This document shows, one piece after another, positions 13,101 through 24,340 of a stretch of DNA of 64,000 nucleotides. The DNA lies in contig CM037830.1 in the NCBI GenBank assembly GCA_021234535.1, forward strand, positions 35,588,937 to 35,652,936. The letters run 5' to 3'. The notes beneath the pieces are model-generated. The model was not told where the DNA came from. It saw only the letters and a list, made by a program, of their open reading frames with translations, and did not search any database. Position numbers and translations under genes: made by a program. This DNA comes from Stichopus chloronotus. Taxonomy: Eukaryota; Echinodermata; Holothuroidea; Aspidochirotida; Stichopodidae. Each line of letters begins with the position of its first letter. The first letter of the stretch is position 1.

Positions 13101-16100
13101 CTTCTGTCACGTTGACCCTAAGTACAGTCATATAACTACAATCACAAACTCTATGATATAATGAACCCAGTATTATTGAACAATGAAACAATTGTAAAGT
13201 TATAGTTCATCAAGCTATGCACCACTGGCTTCTATACTAATGGGTGTCAGTACTGTATGTGCTTCTGTGCCCACTGTGATTTAATATAGAAGAGATGCCC
13301 TAGCATCAGGTTAATCTGTGGATACTGAGTGCTGCAGATTTATTATGCAATCAGAAGCCTTTCCTAGCTCATTTATTATTCATTCATTCATTCTCTCATT
13401 CATTCATTCATTTTACATTGATTCATTCCTTTATTTTTGTCTGCATACAATGATAACAATTTAAGAGGTACTACATACTGCGATATATAAACAGAACACT
13501 ACCAAAAATAATGTTTATCAAAGCTAATGATCTTAAATGCCGACATAGCATGTAACTTGTGGACAATAGAAATACACACAAGATGCATGAAGGTTGTATT
13601 GTGTATTCTAATTAGTCAGACAAACAAAAATAGGACAACTGAATCATGACACTTTTGATGCTTTAAATCTAAGTAGCTCACAAATATTAGGGATGATTGA
13701 CTCTTTTGGTAGTTTAGATGTTTGTTTTATTTTTGTGAACTAATTGTTGAGTATGCTGATTTCCGTAAAAAAAAATCTTCTCGAATGCAGCATTATTGGT
13801 AATCTCTGATAGTAAATTTGTCAGTTCAGTAAAATTTATTTGAATTTGCATCTCTCAGATCTATCCTTCCACATCGGGTCACACGTACACGGCAGTCATT
13901 GAAGACCTCTATCGATTTTCTTTGAAAAATTTTCTGCCTCTGTCTGTCAGCAACGTTCGTCGCTTCCATCTCAATGGGGAATACTCTCCCGTCCGATTTC
14001 ACGACCTGCTGACTGCTTTGGAAGAAATTCACCGTAGCCGTGCAAAGAATGAGGCATTTCAATTGACAGAACAACATTTGTATCTTTCATCTAAAATGTC
14101 AAAGGCCAATGACACGACGAAATTGACTGTTTCTGGTCATAGCACACACTCCTCTGTAGAGTGGCTTGCAGAGTCTTTCCCGCAAATTCCGTGTAGCAAT
14201 GGTGAGTTTCATACATGGTACATGACAAGTTTTCTGATGCCTTAATGGGACCAGTTGCCTTATTGGGTTCAAGGTTTTGTAAAAAGTTGTGCAACACAGC
14301 ATTTTGTGTTTAATCTCTACTTTGTAATGCAACTTCATTAGCTGTCAAGTCACTGATTTCACTTGCTCTGAATTGCTTTATGAACAACATACTCCAGATT
14401 TGCCATGATCTGTGCAGCACACTCCATCCCCAGCAAGCAATGCTCTCTATACTGGCCATCTTCCGGTAGAGATTCTGCTTTAGTGCCCCAGGCCGCTTTT
14501 TACATTATGAGAGATATTTTTCGATGAAAAGTGTCAAACAAAATCAGAATTAAGCCTGGAAAGCTGTCAGCTTTTTTCTTTTTTTTTCTCAGTCATTCCC
14601 ATTATATATGGAACATAGCCACTTATGTTTTAGAAGTGAGAGTAATTGCTAGACATTCTCCGTCGTGTCTGAACGAAACACTCGAAAATACTTTCGTCTT
14701 GGATTCTCTTTGACAGATGTAACATTATCCTTTTGTCATAGATTCATATATCCCTAAAATCGATGAATTAAAAAAGCATTGAAAAGGCCTGTAAAGCATG
14801 ATTGAAGGAAGCACAACTGTCATGTGACTTTTGGCACCATCATGTGATTGGTTGTTATTTTGATTTACTGTAATAATAATAACCAATTTGACTGTTACTA
14901 GCTTACGATTTTGTGCCATGCATGGTGCTCACCACTTCCGTGATGTACAGGACCGATATATGCAGTTATCAGTATTTAGCTTGAATGATATCGGGCATGG
15001 CTGTTTGCTCTCGTTTCAGATGAAGCAACCATGCCTCTCCTTGCAGCTATTTACACCCGTCCGTCTCTCAATTTCACACCTGTCTTTGACCCCGAGACCT
15101 CCGACTACTATGTCAATGTACCCCACCACGTCATATCCGTCAAGGTCTGGGGAGTTGCCATGAGCTGCAGTTGCGAGGCGAGAGCTTTCAACAAGTTTGG
15201 CACCTCCAGGTATGTTTTGTTTCAAATCGATGTTTCTTTGTTCCCAACCACAGGCCAATTTTCCAGATAATAAATTAAAAATGATACAATTTTGATTAAA
15301 TTTCTCCATCAGTGGTGGTTTTCATGTTCATCGTTTGTGCATAGTAGTGTTGCACAACAGTTCAAGGGACAAAATAGTGTCAACAAATTGATGAGCATTT
15401 TTGGCTAACCAAGTAACCTATGTTTGAATTCACAGTCAACCCAGTTTGATTAGCAGATTTAAGACAACATCATTGCTTTATGAATAAGTTAAAAACTGAA
15501 CTGCTTCAAATATGTACAATGCACACTTTAAAAAGCCCTTATTTGCAATAAAATTCACTGAAACAAAGGATAAACAACTTCTTGTCAATTTTCAATCTCT
15601 TGGTATTTATTTGCAAAGTGTTTGTTCAGCAAAAGTCGAACCAGAAAAAATATTGATTCACAACTATTACAAAGTTACATGAAATGTTATCTCTACTGAG
15701 CTTTTATGGATCGCAAATTGTGATGCAAACTTGGTTTTTTTTTTTCCCTTGAACATTAATTCAATAGCTTGGTGTATATTCCTGGAGAGTGTTTGATGTG
15801 CACTAGTTTACTGCCTTAAAATGAATTTACTTGATGACATTCTTTGTCCTCATTCTGTAGTGTTAAACACTTTTTGGTGTTGATGATGATCGTAACCTTT
15901 GTAATCATGCATGCATGTGTGTGTATGAGTGTGTGTATGTATGTCTGTGATGCCCTACCTGGTAAACATGATCTCTCAAGAAGGAAAGCTCTGACAAATC
16001 TCGTATATGGAGGTGTGCCACATTGAGTGGAAGAACACTATTGTTTATGGTGGAGGTCAAAGGTTATTTGGCTGTCAAGAGGGATCAGATTGTGAAAACA

Positions 16101-19100
16101 TTGTAAAGACGATATCTCAAGAAGAGTCCTGCAAAGACAAAAGTTTATAAAACATCACAGTGCTGTAACAAAACGTTTTATGACACCACTTTGCTTGTTT
16201 TAAAAATGTTTTCTGTTTGCAGGGAATAGCCTGGGCAGATCTCATATTTAATAGTAGGTGTACGTCATTGAGCACAAGAAGGTATTGTTTTTGGAGGAGG
16301 TCAAAGGTAATTTGTGGTGAAATTGTGAGAATCTTGCAGTCAACAGGCATCAAATTGTAAAAAACTTGTAAAAACGGTATCTCAAGAAAAGGAATCTGGA
16401 TGGATTGCATAGTATGTACAGTAGATGTACCATATTGAGAAAAAACCCTATTGTTTTTTGGGGATGTCAAACTTGTACACTTGTATTACATTATGCACTT
16501 GTATTACAATGAGTAGAAGAACCCTATCATTATTGGTGGAGGTCAAAGGTCATTTGGGGTCAACAGGGGTCAGATCGTGAAAAGCATGTGAACATGATAA
16601 CTCAAGGAGAGAAGCTTGGACAGATCTCACTTGTAATTTGTAGGTGTTGCATCACTGTAATGTGCAGTTGTGCTTGTTGAGACATGATAAATATCCGTCA
16701 CTATATATCAGATTCATAGAACTACTCATAATGAAGTCATCGCAACCACAATGAATGTGTGCATTCTGGTTTTTTATAATTGACACCCTGCATATCACAA
16801 ATGTACCATCACCGTCCCATCCTTCGTCTCGTGATTGAGCCTGTCCTTGACCTTTCCATCCATGATTCCATTTCTCATCCCATATCATCAGTCCAGCCAC
16901 CTATACCCTCGGTGTCGGAGTCAACAGAATCAGCCTGCTGTCGGTGGACATCAGGCATTCCCTACCGTGGGTCATCAGCACCTACACCTTGCATATCGCT
17001 CGATCTGGGCATCCGAAACTGAACTTTCAGAAAACTAAAATGCCGCAGTTGTGTTCGCTGAAGCAGGTATTTTCAATTGTTTTCACTGTCAATCACCTTG
17101 TTTTCTAATTTAAAAAAAAAATGTGTGTTTCATCTTTTGTCAGGAATAGAACCATATTTTGATTTTTTTTTCTGGTGAGCTATTTCTTCTTGATTAAGGA
17201 GAAATGAAAATAGATTAAAACTATGAATTATAAATCATTACAAATAAGACAGGAAGTGTTATTTTGATATCTACTCTTGGAATTACATTGTCCTCAGTTG
17301 GCAAGTGACCATCGAATCACCATCGTGGGGATTATTTCCAAATATTAGTTTGTAATATTACATCATTAGGTCAGGCTGGCTAAGAAAAGAAAGGAACATA
17401 ACTGATTCATGTTTGTAGATCAAATTCCGAAATTATGTACTCCCTGCTCCCCCCCAAAAAAGAAACAAAATTAAGTAACTTAAAGAATTGTTTGTAAACT
17501 GCTACTGTTGAAACTGTAAGTGGTGATCAAGGACTCCATTTCACATGGCAAATCAGAAGTTTGGGTGCTGTTAATTCCTAGTTTTATATTTATATAACTG
17601 ACAGAAATTATTTGTTATATAATATGAATTTCTATTATTTTTTTCAGGACTGCAAACTCAAGTTTCTAGATGAGGAAGAATGTGGGCTGCAAGAGGAGGA
17701 CGGATCAGCCTGGGGTGACATCGATAATCCCACATTACCTCGATGTCAGAGTGACTCAAATGTTGAGGGTAAAAGGATCAAACTGTTTTAAAGCTGAAAT
17801 ACAAGTTGAAAATTTGCCAGTGAGAGTCAAATTCCATGGGATATGTTACAACCACTACAATTTTCTTTTAGTGCTATTTTTACATAATAATAATAGAAAT
17901 ATTTATAAAGCGCCTTCCAAAAGAACTCAAAGCGCTGTACAAAGAAAATTTTAAAAAGAAGCAACAATGTACATAATATGGAAGCAGTAAAGTCTAAAAG
18001 CATAGAATACAAAAGCAGTTATGAATTTAAACAATTAAAAAAATATTTTTTTAAATTCTTTTTAAAATGATTAAGATTAGTTAAAGAACACACATTAGCA
18101 GGCAAACTGTTCCAAATCTCTGGGGCAGCCACGATGAAAGATTTGTCCCCATAAAACTTAGATAAAGAAATAGGAGGCTTGGAAAGTAAAACTTCAGATG
18201 AGAATTGTATACAGCAACTTGGTGTGTATCTAGGAATAAGATTAGAAATGAAATCCGGGGCCATACTATACAGAGATTTGAAGGTAAGAAGAGCTATCTT
18301 ATAATTTATATGATAATGAACTGGCAGCCAGTGCAACTCACGCAGGATGGGAGTAATATGTTCATGCTTGTTAGAATGGGTAACTATAATCTGGCTGCTT
18401 AGTTTTGTACGCTTTGTAACTTAGAGATATGACTTAATGGTAGAGCATACAGGAGACTATTACAGTAGTCAAGACGTGATGTAACAAAAGCATGAACAAG
18501 ACGTTCAGTTGATTTACGATCAAGATATTTGTTAATTTGACCAATTCTATAAATAGCAAAGGAAGCTGCAGAAACGCGGTTGTTCACACGATTTTTCATT
18601 TGCAGTGTACAATCCATGATGATACTGTACCAAGGCTCTTGGCATTACTGGTAATTTCAATGAAAGTGTCACCAATTGAAACTCTAGGAAAAGATGGGCA
18701 TTTCAGAAATTTAGAAGAAATGTGTAGGACTTCTGTCTTATAATCATGAAACATTAATTTATAGATGAATATTCATTTCCATTCCCAATGGTCTGTTTGA
18801 TGTCAAGTAGCAGCTGCTTGACAGCTATACTTTCTTGCAGAGTCTCAATTTTGTAGGGCCAACAAAAGTGTCAAGACAATTTTCATATTCAAATATCTGG
18901 AAGATGAGTGCACAGTTCTCTTTCAGGTTTTCTGACATGTGATCTTTTCCTCTACTTTCTCTTCCCTGAAACACAAGACTGATGAAGAACAAAGGTAGTT
19001 GACCAGGCAATTACCAGTGCAACTCATATTCCAGCTTTAAATTTAGTACAAAAATCCACCTACTGGAATTGTATTAAATTAATCCCTGAGCCAAGTATTT

Positions 19101-22100
19101 CCATGTAAAGCTTTGCTCAGTGCAGAGTTTGAATCTATTTTCGTCTTGCTATCTCTTTGAATGTACATTACCCTCATGAAGAGAAAGGCATATATTCCAT
19201 ACCGGTGACAACTGTTCATTTCAGTTGTATTATATTTAAAATTCTATACTTATTTCAACATATTTCATTCTTCATTCTCCAATTCGCCTATACTCAGGTC
19301 GTTGGTTAATTCCGTGTGAGTCCTGTTTGGCGTCAGAGGGCTGCGACTGGCAGCAGGCGAGGTGGCAGCCTTATGCTTGTCACTATCAGAAAATAACATT
19401 CCAAGAAGCACAGAAGTGTCTTGCTGGTAAAAAGGTAAATGACCTCAAAAAATTAGTGAAGTTTATGACAAGCCTTTGTTCATCATGTGAAGTCATACAT
19501 TACTGGGGATTATAGAAATAACCAGAATGACATCATGGAGCAATAAGGGGAAGCCCCAACTCTGTATGGCAGACGTTGCATAAAAAATAGAAGTGTTATA
19601 ATAATATAAGTCACAAACAGCTGAACGTTGGAATGCAGTTTTCCCAGAATATTATCAGGGTATCTCAAAATGTCAGGCTTTTGCATTGACTTCTGTTTTC
19701 CCCAAAGATGTATTTAGACGTCAAACAAACAAATTGTCAGGCCATACATGTATTATATGTAGCGAATGTCGAAGCCAGGACTTTGTCTTACAGAGCACAA
19801 ATCACAAGCATTATGTCTACATTTGTTCAGTGTGTGAGTAATTGGCTTGATGACAAATATTCTTGTTGATCTGTTTCTATGCTGTGGATCTAAAGTTTAT
19901 AATATGTTGAAATTATTAAAAGTACTCAGAAAGCCAAAGCTTTAATGATAGTGAATTGTCTTCTGAAAGATAATGTTCTAATAGGATGGCCGCAGTGAAA
20001 CATCACTCAGAAACTTAGTTACAATAATCTATCATATTCACAGCCAATGCAAGGTCTTTAATCTCAAAAGTTTATTCAGGTGAATAGCATTGTCTTGATG
20101 TAGTTTGAATTTGGTTGCCAAAACTATTTGCTTTTTTGTATTGTTTGGCTTAGTTCCTGATTTTTTGTCTTGCACCTTTTAATTCTTCCCTTCAGCTACT
20201 CTTTGTTGGTGATTCTACCAACAGAGGGATCATGTACTACCTGATGAAACGGATCAATGGATCGCTGCACCAGTGGAATAAAACTCATCAGATAAAATCG
20301 TACTCTAACCTCAATCACAACAGGACTTTCGTAACGTTTGCCTACTACCCCCAGTTTTGGCTCCCATCTGACGACAGGCCGGCATTTGGAGCTACCGTCC
20401 ACGACATTGTTCAGCAATCTCAGCCATTGGATGATGGACCTGGTACAATACTGGTGGTTGGAGGAGTGCATTGGTTGGCCCCTCAACATCTTAAATTAAT
20501 AGAGGATGCCTTAAAGAGGTAACCTTTTCAAAATTTGATTGTTTGTTCTATTCTTCTTACATTGTGATGACATCCAGTACGGAGTAAAGTTGCTGTTTTA
20601 ACATACTGTGAGAAAGTTTGTTAACATACGTACGTAAACCTATTGTGTAACAAACATGTTTTACACATCAGCACATACGACTGAAGCTATTAAACAGAGT
20701 TACCAAATGTCTGTCTCCCTTAGTCAATTATTTCGTGTCTGATCGTGGAAGCAGCTATAATATTTATTACATATGAAATCCATTGATCAAGAAAGTAATT
20801 TATTAATTTATTAGTGTGGTGCTTTTTAGTGGATGTTATACTTTTTGCTGAATTGCTCTATGTCAGAGAACATTCATGTTCAAAAAAGGATGAAGAAATG
20901 TTAAGCAGGGGGCATAGACTTGAGACAAATTGATGTTAGATTACATTCAACTAGCCTAGGTGAAGTGTTTTCCCTCTTTCGTGACTTGGTAAATGCAGCA
21001 AAAGTGTATGTTTGTTAAAGATTGTTGCCCACTAATGGAAATTGATTTGCCACAAAATTAACTCCTTAACAGAGAAGGTCTGACCAACATTTCAAGAGTG
21101 ATGAAAGGTCTGGGGGCAGGATTTCATCAAGCAGTCGACGGAGTCCATAATCTTTCACTGGTAGGTTTTTATCGTCGATGGCGCTATTTTGGCATGAAGC
21201 GTTTCTGGCGGGAAATTACGCAGGCCTGGTTTAATCCCAATGATCAGTTATGTCAAAATTATATACTAATAATCAAACTGAAATCAATAAGTCTGGAAGG
21301 GAAGTTTGTAGCTAGACTATCCATTTACAGATTACTGCACATCTTTTTAGCTTAAAAGTGAATCTGTTGAGATCCATTAACAGTGTGGTCATCCTTAGTT
21401 GTGCCAGTGTTACACAGGGGAAAAGCGAGCCAAAAAAAAAAAAATTTCCCAGTGGCTCTAAACCTCAATGATGATTTTTTTTTCTCTCTTACTGGTATGA
21501 TTTGCAGGCAGATCAGAAGTTGCTGTTCCATCATAACCAAGAGCTTTCAAAATTTGCATCGTCGCTGGGATATGGAGTGGTGGACACTTTCAATATGACA
21601 ATGGCTAGGTTTACAGAGTTCCGACCTGGGACTTGCTCGTGCCATTTTCATGAGGTGAAGTACCTCAGTAATCTCTTCGTGTAGAGAGACATAATTTAAA
21701 TCCTCCTCCCCATTTCCTCTCAGGAAAAAAAAAATATGTACTGAACAAGAAAAAAGGAACTCTCTATTGAATTTAATTACTTCCTACTTGTATCAGAAGT
21801 TAAAATCCTTTGCAAGAGAAAGGAAATCATTCCTGGTGATGTGAAGTAATTGTCTTAAATTTGTCTGATCTATGAATTCATCATTTGTAAAACAACAATT
21901 AAGTAAAATAAGTACATGAACATTAAATGTGTCAATCAAACTTGCAGAGCCAGGTGAATGATGAAATATTAAAAGCAAATATTTATTTTTCAGCATCTCT
22001 CTCTCTTCCTGGTCTTCCAAATTTGGACCATGTAGAAGTTGCATAACTTGTTTTATTGGAGTTTTCTAAGGCCAGCTGCTTACATTAGGTTCCATTTCGA

Positions 22101-23405
22101 CACATTGCCATGTTTTTTAGGCTCAGCATTGAACATACGTAACTGTTGTTGATCTGAATTTCCATGGCTGATTTTGCTTGAACATTGTTTATAGTGCACT
22201 CAATATATGCACTCAGTGGTTATAGTGTACTCACCATGCAGTCAGTGGTTATAGTGTACTCACCATGCAGTCAGTGGTTATAAAGTACTCACAATGCAGT
22301 CAGTGGTTATAGCGTACTCACTATGCACTTGTTGCTTACAGTGTACTCACTATGTACTCAGTGGTTGCAGTGTACTGACTATGCACTCAGTGGTTATAGT
22401 GTACTCACTATGCACTCAGTGGTTGTAGTGTACTCACTACGCACTCAATGGTTGTAGGGTGCTCACTATGCACTCGGTGGTTGTAGTGTACTCACTATGC
22501 ACTCGGTGGTTGTAGTGTACTCACTACTGTATGCACTCAGTGGTTGTAGTGTACTCACTAACTATGCACTCGGTGGTTGTAGTGTACTCACTATGCACTC
22601 AGTGGTTGTAGTGTGGTCACTGTGCACTCAGTGGTTGTAGTGTATGCACTTAGTTGTTGTAGTGTACTCACTATAAGCACTCTTTTGCATGGTATGCGTT
22701 AAAGTCATATGGTGCTACTTGCATGTAAAGGGTTTGCTGTCCATTACCATGCACTTAAATGTAGCAGCACCTCCTACTGTAGGGACGATGCTAGTCAGTG
22801 CATCCGTTGTGGGGAGACAGGTAAGGGAGAAGTGCAGTAAACAAATACTCCTGTTCACGTAATCATAGAAAATATTTTGTTGGGTAGGACTGGCAGACTT
22901 TGAAATCTGCTCAGGGGGTCTACAGTCTTACTATTTTACAGAATTGGTTGAGCTAAAGAATTATAGAACTAAATTCACAAAAGATTCTAAATATTAACAA
23001 GTTATAATATTTCCAATTTCAGTCAAATATTTTGTGCAACCGCCCCAGGCAGTTTTGCAGTTTCCATTGTGGAAACTGGTAATAAGACTTCCTTTGAGCA
23101 ACTTGCTCCTTCCACCAAAGAGCTCAAAGCCAATATGAGGAAAATGATTCAAACTTAGTTTTCTTGCAATTTGGTTAATTCCCACCTTCATGTTTCTCAT
23201 CATATAGGTCGTCGAGGAAGGTCAGTACGTGACAGATGCTGTGAGCCATCTAGATGTAGAGGAAGACCCGGAAATCCCACCAGAAGTCTTTCACAGCAAT
23301 CTCCGCAACCAAAGAGAAACATCCTATAGGGTGTTAGGCAGTATTAATGCAATGTACTCTGAAATGCTTTTGAGTAGTATTTGTAGTAAGCCTGCTCTAA
23401 ACTAG
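1189..23405 (+). CDS. CPED1: CPED1 ortholog (cadherin-like and PC-esterase domain protein), 18 exons, 5' partial
   Basis: Predicted secretory-pathway protein of the NXPE/CPED1 esterase group; its substrate is not known. Exons read from splice sites and continuous phase: 1189-1348, 2946-3052, 4034-4118, 4520-4700, 4968-5145, 8186-8370, 8926-9001, 9570-9719, 10354-10458, 13859-14201, 15020-15209, 16892-17066, 17648-17768, 19298-19434, 20196-20518, 21073-21160, 21508-21654, 23208-23405. They join without a stop into 982 residues plus TAG, close to the roughly 1,030 of the human protein once a missing N-terminus (signal anchor) is allowed for. Order along the protein follows human CPED1: TTL-like segment, middle region, cadherin-like beta-sandwich, Cys-rich segment, PC-esterase. 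The start of exon 2 is uncertain: an acceptor at 2910 keeps the same frame. No initiating ATG with a signal peptide was found in 1-1188, so the gene probably begins left of the window. Confidence 0.93.
2946..8370 (+). CDS. CPED1: CPED1 exons 2-6: TTL-like (ATP-grasp) N-terminal region
   Basis: Five exons (2946-3052, 4034-4118, 4520-4700, 4968-5145, 8186-8370) encode a segment with the landmarks of tubulin-tyrosine-ligase-like domains: INRIPGMR, CWVLPAQFDQF, WIFKSPTPGG (position of the ATP-lysine beta strand), then IVQQYFPNPLLI and IRLYALVTSMAPLRLFLH. The last pair corresponds to the TTL pattern of a Gln-Tyr strand followed by an Arg-led strand and PLR. The glycine loop after WIFKSP is short, so whether ATP is bound is unclear; in vertebrate CPED1 this region is regarded as a degenerate ATP-grasp. 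The intron between exons 5 and 6 (5146-8185) carries a 1.4-kb hAT-like element. Confidence 0.8.
5410..5580. repeat. Imperfect tandem repeat, unit about 50-60 bp
   Basis: Three to four loose copies of a unit with GGATAGGTAGTTGTGAGAAAA. A similar unit occurs at 23404-23470 just past the CPED1 stop, followed at both places by related TCTGGG...AATATTTT...CAAAAAC sequence, suggesting an old dispersed repeat. Confidence 0.35.
5953..7358. mobile_element. hAT-like non-autonomous element with 15-bp perfect terminal repeats
   Basis: CAGGGTTTCCCCTGG at 5953 is the exact inverse of CCAGGGGAAACCCTG ending at 7358, and TACCA flanks both sides. GAGGCGG motifs lie just inside each end. No transposase frame is visible. 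It has split a local palindromic repeat (CACTTTAAAGTG with GTGCCACCTAG) whose further units lie at 7365-7450. Located in the CPED1 intron between exons 5 and 6. Confidence 0.65.
7359..7450. repeat. Short tandem palindromic repeat around CACTTTAAAGTG
   Basis: Units of about 40 bases containing GGTACACTTTAA, GTGTGCCACC and CTATCCTATGGT are repeated here and once more at 5915-5950 on the other side of the hAT-like element. Confidence 0.45.
8926..14201 (+). CDS. CPED1: CPED1 exons 7-10: middle region without named domain
   Basis: Exons 8926-9001, 9570-9719, 10354-10458 and 13859-14201 fill the stretch between the TTL-like and cadherin-like parts. Exon 7 is fixed by phase: exon 6 ends in AG and exon 7 begins G, completing Arg, and the product GCYYQMFSLDV matches the human motif CFQLLTFDI. 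Exon 10 (343 nt) begins IYPSTSGHTY, matching human FPSTT, and ends in a hydrophilic stretch with little conservation. No catalytic motif is visible. The third intron of this group (10459-13858) holds a Helentron-like element and a CATT microsatellite. Confidence 0.75.
9265..9300. other. Perfect 15-bp stem-loop in CPED1 intron
   Basis: TTTTTTGTTGAAAGT, a six-base loop, then ACTTTCAACAAAAAA: a perfect short inverted repeat between exons 7 and 8. It could be a solo remnant of transposon ends or a transcript hairpin. Confidence 0.5.
10789..12340 (+). mobile_element. Helentron/HINE-like element, copy 1, carrying a gag fragment
   Basis: Starts near TTGATTCTTTGCCGTAGGCAG with a 5' inverted repeat, followed by a GT microsatellite (10834-10867), and ends with GCAAGGAATCACA, the hairpin AAAGCCTTTTGGCTTT and CTGG followed by T. 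The GCAAGG block is the inverse of the 5' CCTTGC block but offset from the end, as in Helentron-associated elements. The middle (about 11568-12050) encodes a broken gag piece. Located in CPED1 intron 9. Confidence 0.65.
11568..12050 (+). pseudogene. Broken BEL/Pao-type gag (DUF1759-like) fragment inside the HINE-like copy
   Basis: Reading the plus strand in pieces gives [20 protein letters not shown], then after frame changes LPKAEIPPYDGDPRTFW and [11 protein letters not shown], and after a stop [12 protein letters not shown]. The LPK-x-x-x-P-x-x-D/S-GDP-x-x-(F/W) pattern followed by a helical YLxxLTxGxAR stretch is typical of the gag-side DUF1759 region of BEL/Pao LTR retrotransposons. Several stops and frame changes show it is dead. 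Identification is from pattern recall. Confidence 0.5.
13371..13432. repeat. CATT tetranucleotide microsatellite
   Basis: Runs of ATTC with a few interruptions in CPED1 intron 9. Confidence 0.8.
15020..17066 (+). CDS. CPED1: CPED1 exons 11-12: cadherin-like beta-sandwich domain
   Basis: Two exons (15020-15209 and 16892-17066) encode a cadherin-like beta-sandwich of the PF12733 type: NFTPVFDPETSDYYVNVP at the first strands, SVKVWGVAMSCSCEA in the middle, LGVGVNRISLLSVD at the turn, and STYTLHIARSG at the last strand. This Y.V-to-Y.I.R pattern is the family signature. The exon 12 acceptor was chosen at 16892 rather than 16897 because only 16892 restores frame with the AG left by exon 11. The intron between them contains a decayed Helentron-like copy. 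Confidence 0.85.
15885..16650 (+). repeat. Decayed relative of the HINE-like tandem units
   Basis: A GT-rich tract at 15914-15950 is followed by three degenerate units with GGTAAACATGATCTCTCAAG, GGAGGTCAAAGGT and GGGGTCAACAGGGGTCAG, clearly related to the tandem units at 61.7-63.0 kb. Neither end block is present. It lies in the CPED1 intron between exons 11 and 12. Confidence 0.55.
17648..21654 (+). CDS. CPED1: CPED1 exons 13-17: Cys-rich lead-in and PC-esterase catalytic domain
   Basis: Exons 17648-17768 and 19298-19434 encode the Cys/Trp-rich lead-in (RWLIPCESC, CDWQQARWQPYACHY). Exon 15 (20196-20518) opens with LLFVGDSTNRGIMYY: the GDS motif carries the predicted nucleophilic serine of PC-esterase (GDSL-like) folds. 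It continues with FAYYPQFWLP and ILVVGGVHWL. Exon 16 (21073-21160) contains VDGVHNLSL, whose D-x-x-H supplies the other two members of the predicted catalytic triad. Exon 17 (21508-21654) has VVDTFNMTMAR and CSCHFHE. All expected catalytic residues are present, so the enzyme is likely intact; the reaction (probably glycan O-acyl or related ester chemistry) is inferred from the fold only. Confidence 0.92.
17787..19041. mobile_element. TTTAAAGCTG inverted-repeat element, copy A, interrupted by a LINE
   Basis: The left end TTTAAAGCTGAAATACAAGTTG is mirrored by the right end CAACTCATATTCCAGCTTTAAA. The internal sequence (from about 18760 on) matches copy B at 39.3 kb. TTAA at both tips may be the target duplication. 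It sits only 18 bases past the donor of CPED1 exon 13. Confidence 0.65.
17880..18746 (-). mobile_element. 5'-truncated CR1/L2-like LINE with dead reverse-transcriptase end
   Basis: On the minus strand, the end of a non-LTR reverse transcriptase is readable in broken frames: LVHAFVTSRLDYCNSLLY (18399-18617), a stop and frameshift near 18399, then MHWLPVHYHINYKIALLTFK and AAPEIWNSLP (18019-18336). The 3' end has the typical TTTGTACAGCGCTTTGAG and AAGGCGCTTTATAAAT blocks followed by ATT repeats. It is inserted in the TTTAAAGCTG element. Confidence 0.8.
22185..22690. repeat. 29-bp minisatellite in the last CPED1 intron
   Basis: About 17 imperfect copies of a 29-base unit (ACTCAGTGGTTGTAGTGTAC then TCACTATGC). 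Variants grade along the array: GGTTATAG units at the left, GGTTGTAG units at the right, with some units shortened or lengthened. Confidence 0.85.
23208..23405 (+). CDS. CPED1: CPED1 last exon (short-form C-terminus)
   Basis: This 66-codon exon ends at TAG 23403-23405. Its last residues (LGSINAMYSEMLLSSIC plus six more) align with the human C-terminus GPINQVCSEILLSRMC plus six, so this is the ancestral end. An internal donor at 23386 (TTTGTA then GTAAGC) could instead splice to two downstream exons; see the separate entry. Confidence 0.9.
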   Translation, partial: VVEEGQYVTDAVSHLDVEEDPEIPPEVFHSNLRNQRETSYRVLGSINAMYSEMLLSSICSKPALN

Positions 23406-23922
23406 GATAGGTAGCTATGAGAAAGACTTGCACTGGGATGAAAGGTAGTTTTGAGAAAGAGTAAACATGTTTTTGTGTGCAGTTTTCCTCCTAAAGAGTA
23501 ATTTGCTGTTAAATTTGCATCCTTTGTTCAGTTGGACATATTTTTTGACCAGAAAGTCTTTCTTCAAACAACAGCAATACCTTGAGTTGTGAACAAGGTT
23601 TTTTTTGTGGGGTTTGAACCGTCTGCTGTGAAATATTCCTTTAAGAAGAAAATTCATGTCCAACTGTGTTTTCTGTTGACTCTGGGATTTGCTGTTGGAA
23701 TATTTTGCTCCTCAAAAACCATACAGGAGGTATTTTAATGGCCAATGAGTGAATCAATACACCGAAAGATATATTTTATCAAGCACCCATTAAGTAAGTG
23801 ACATTTTATGTTGTTCAGTAAGTCTTTGGTCCACATTTTAAGTTTCCACTGATTGAGAACAAGTAATTGAATAGTTTTGTACATTGCAATTTGAGGAATA
23901 TTTTAACCCTCAAAAAGTTGTT

Positions 23923-23928
23923 AATAAA
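23923..23928 (+). promoter_or_regulatory. Possible CPED1 poly(A) signal
   Basis: AATAAA lies about 520 bases after the CPED1 stop codon on the same strand and is a reasonable candidate for the 3' end of the short isoform. No transcript evidence is available. Confidence 0.35.
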
Positions 23929-24340
23929 GACCCAAGGAAAAAGCAATCATCAAAATGAGTTCATTCAAACTGTTTTGTAATCAAGAACATAAAAGTCACA
24001 AAACCTTGGCACCACTTGTTGCAGCTATGTCATAATTTTTAATTGATTGTATTTAGTACCTCAATCCTAAGTAAGATCATTTCAATCTGCCCACAGCCAG
24101 AATAATGTGGCAGTCAATCAAAAGTTATATTTATAACAACACACACTTTTGAAAAACCTAGTTGCCCTCTGTGGTCATGCCACAGTACTTTCTAACATTT
24201 TTAGAAAGTTTGAGAGAGTTGTGGGAGGGGAAGGGAGGTGCCTTCATTTGAACTTTCACTGGAAGAATGACAGTAACAAAATGTTACACTTTTCTTAATT
24301 TATGAAATCTGAACTTGAAACCTTGAATTTGACTTTTCAG

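Noticed and set aside
18019..18617. Two minus-strand open frames as a host gene
   Set aside because: Sequence is the C-terminal end of a LINE reverse transcriptase with a stop and a frameshift.
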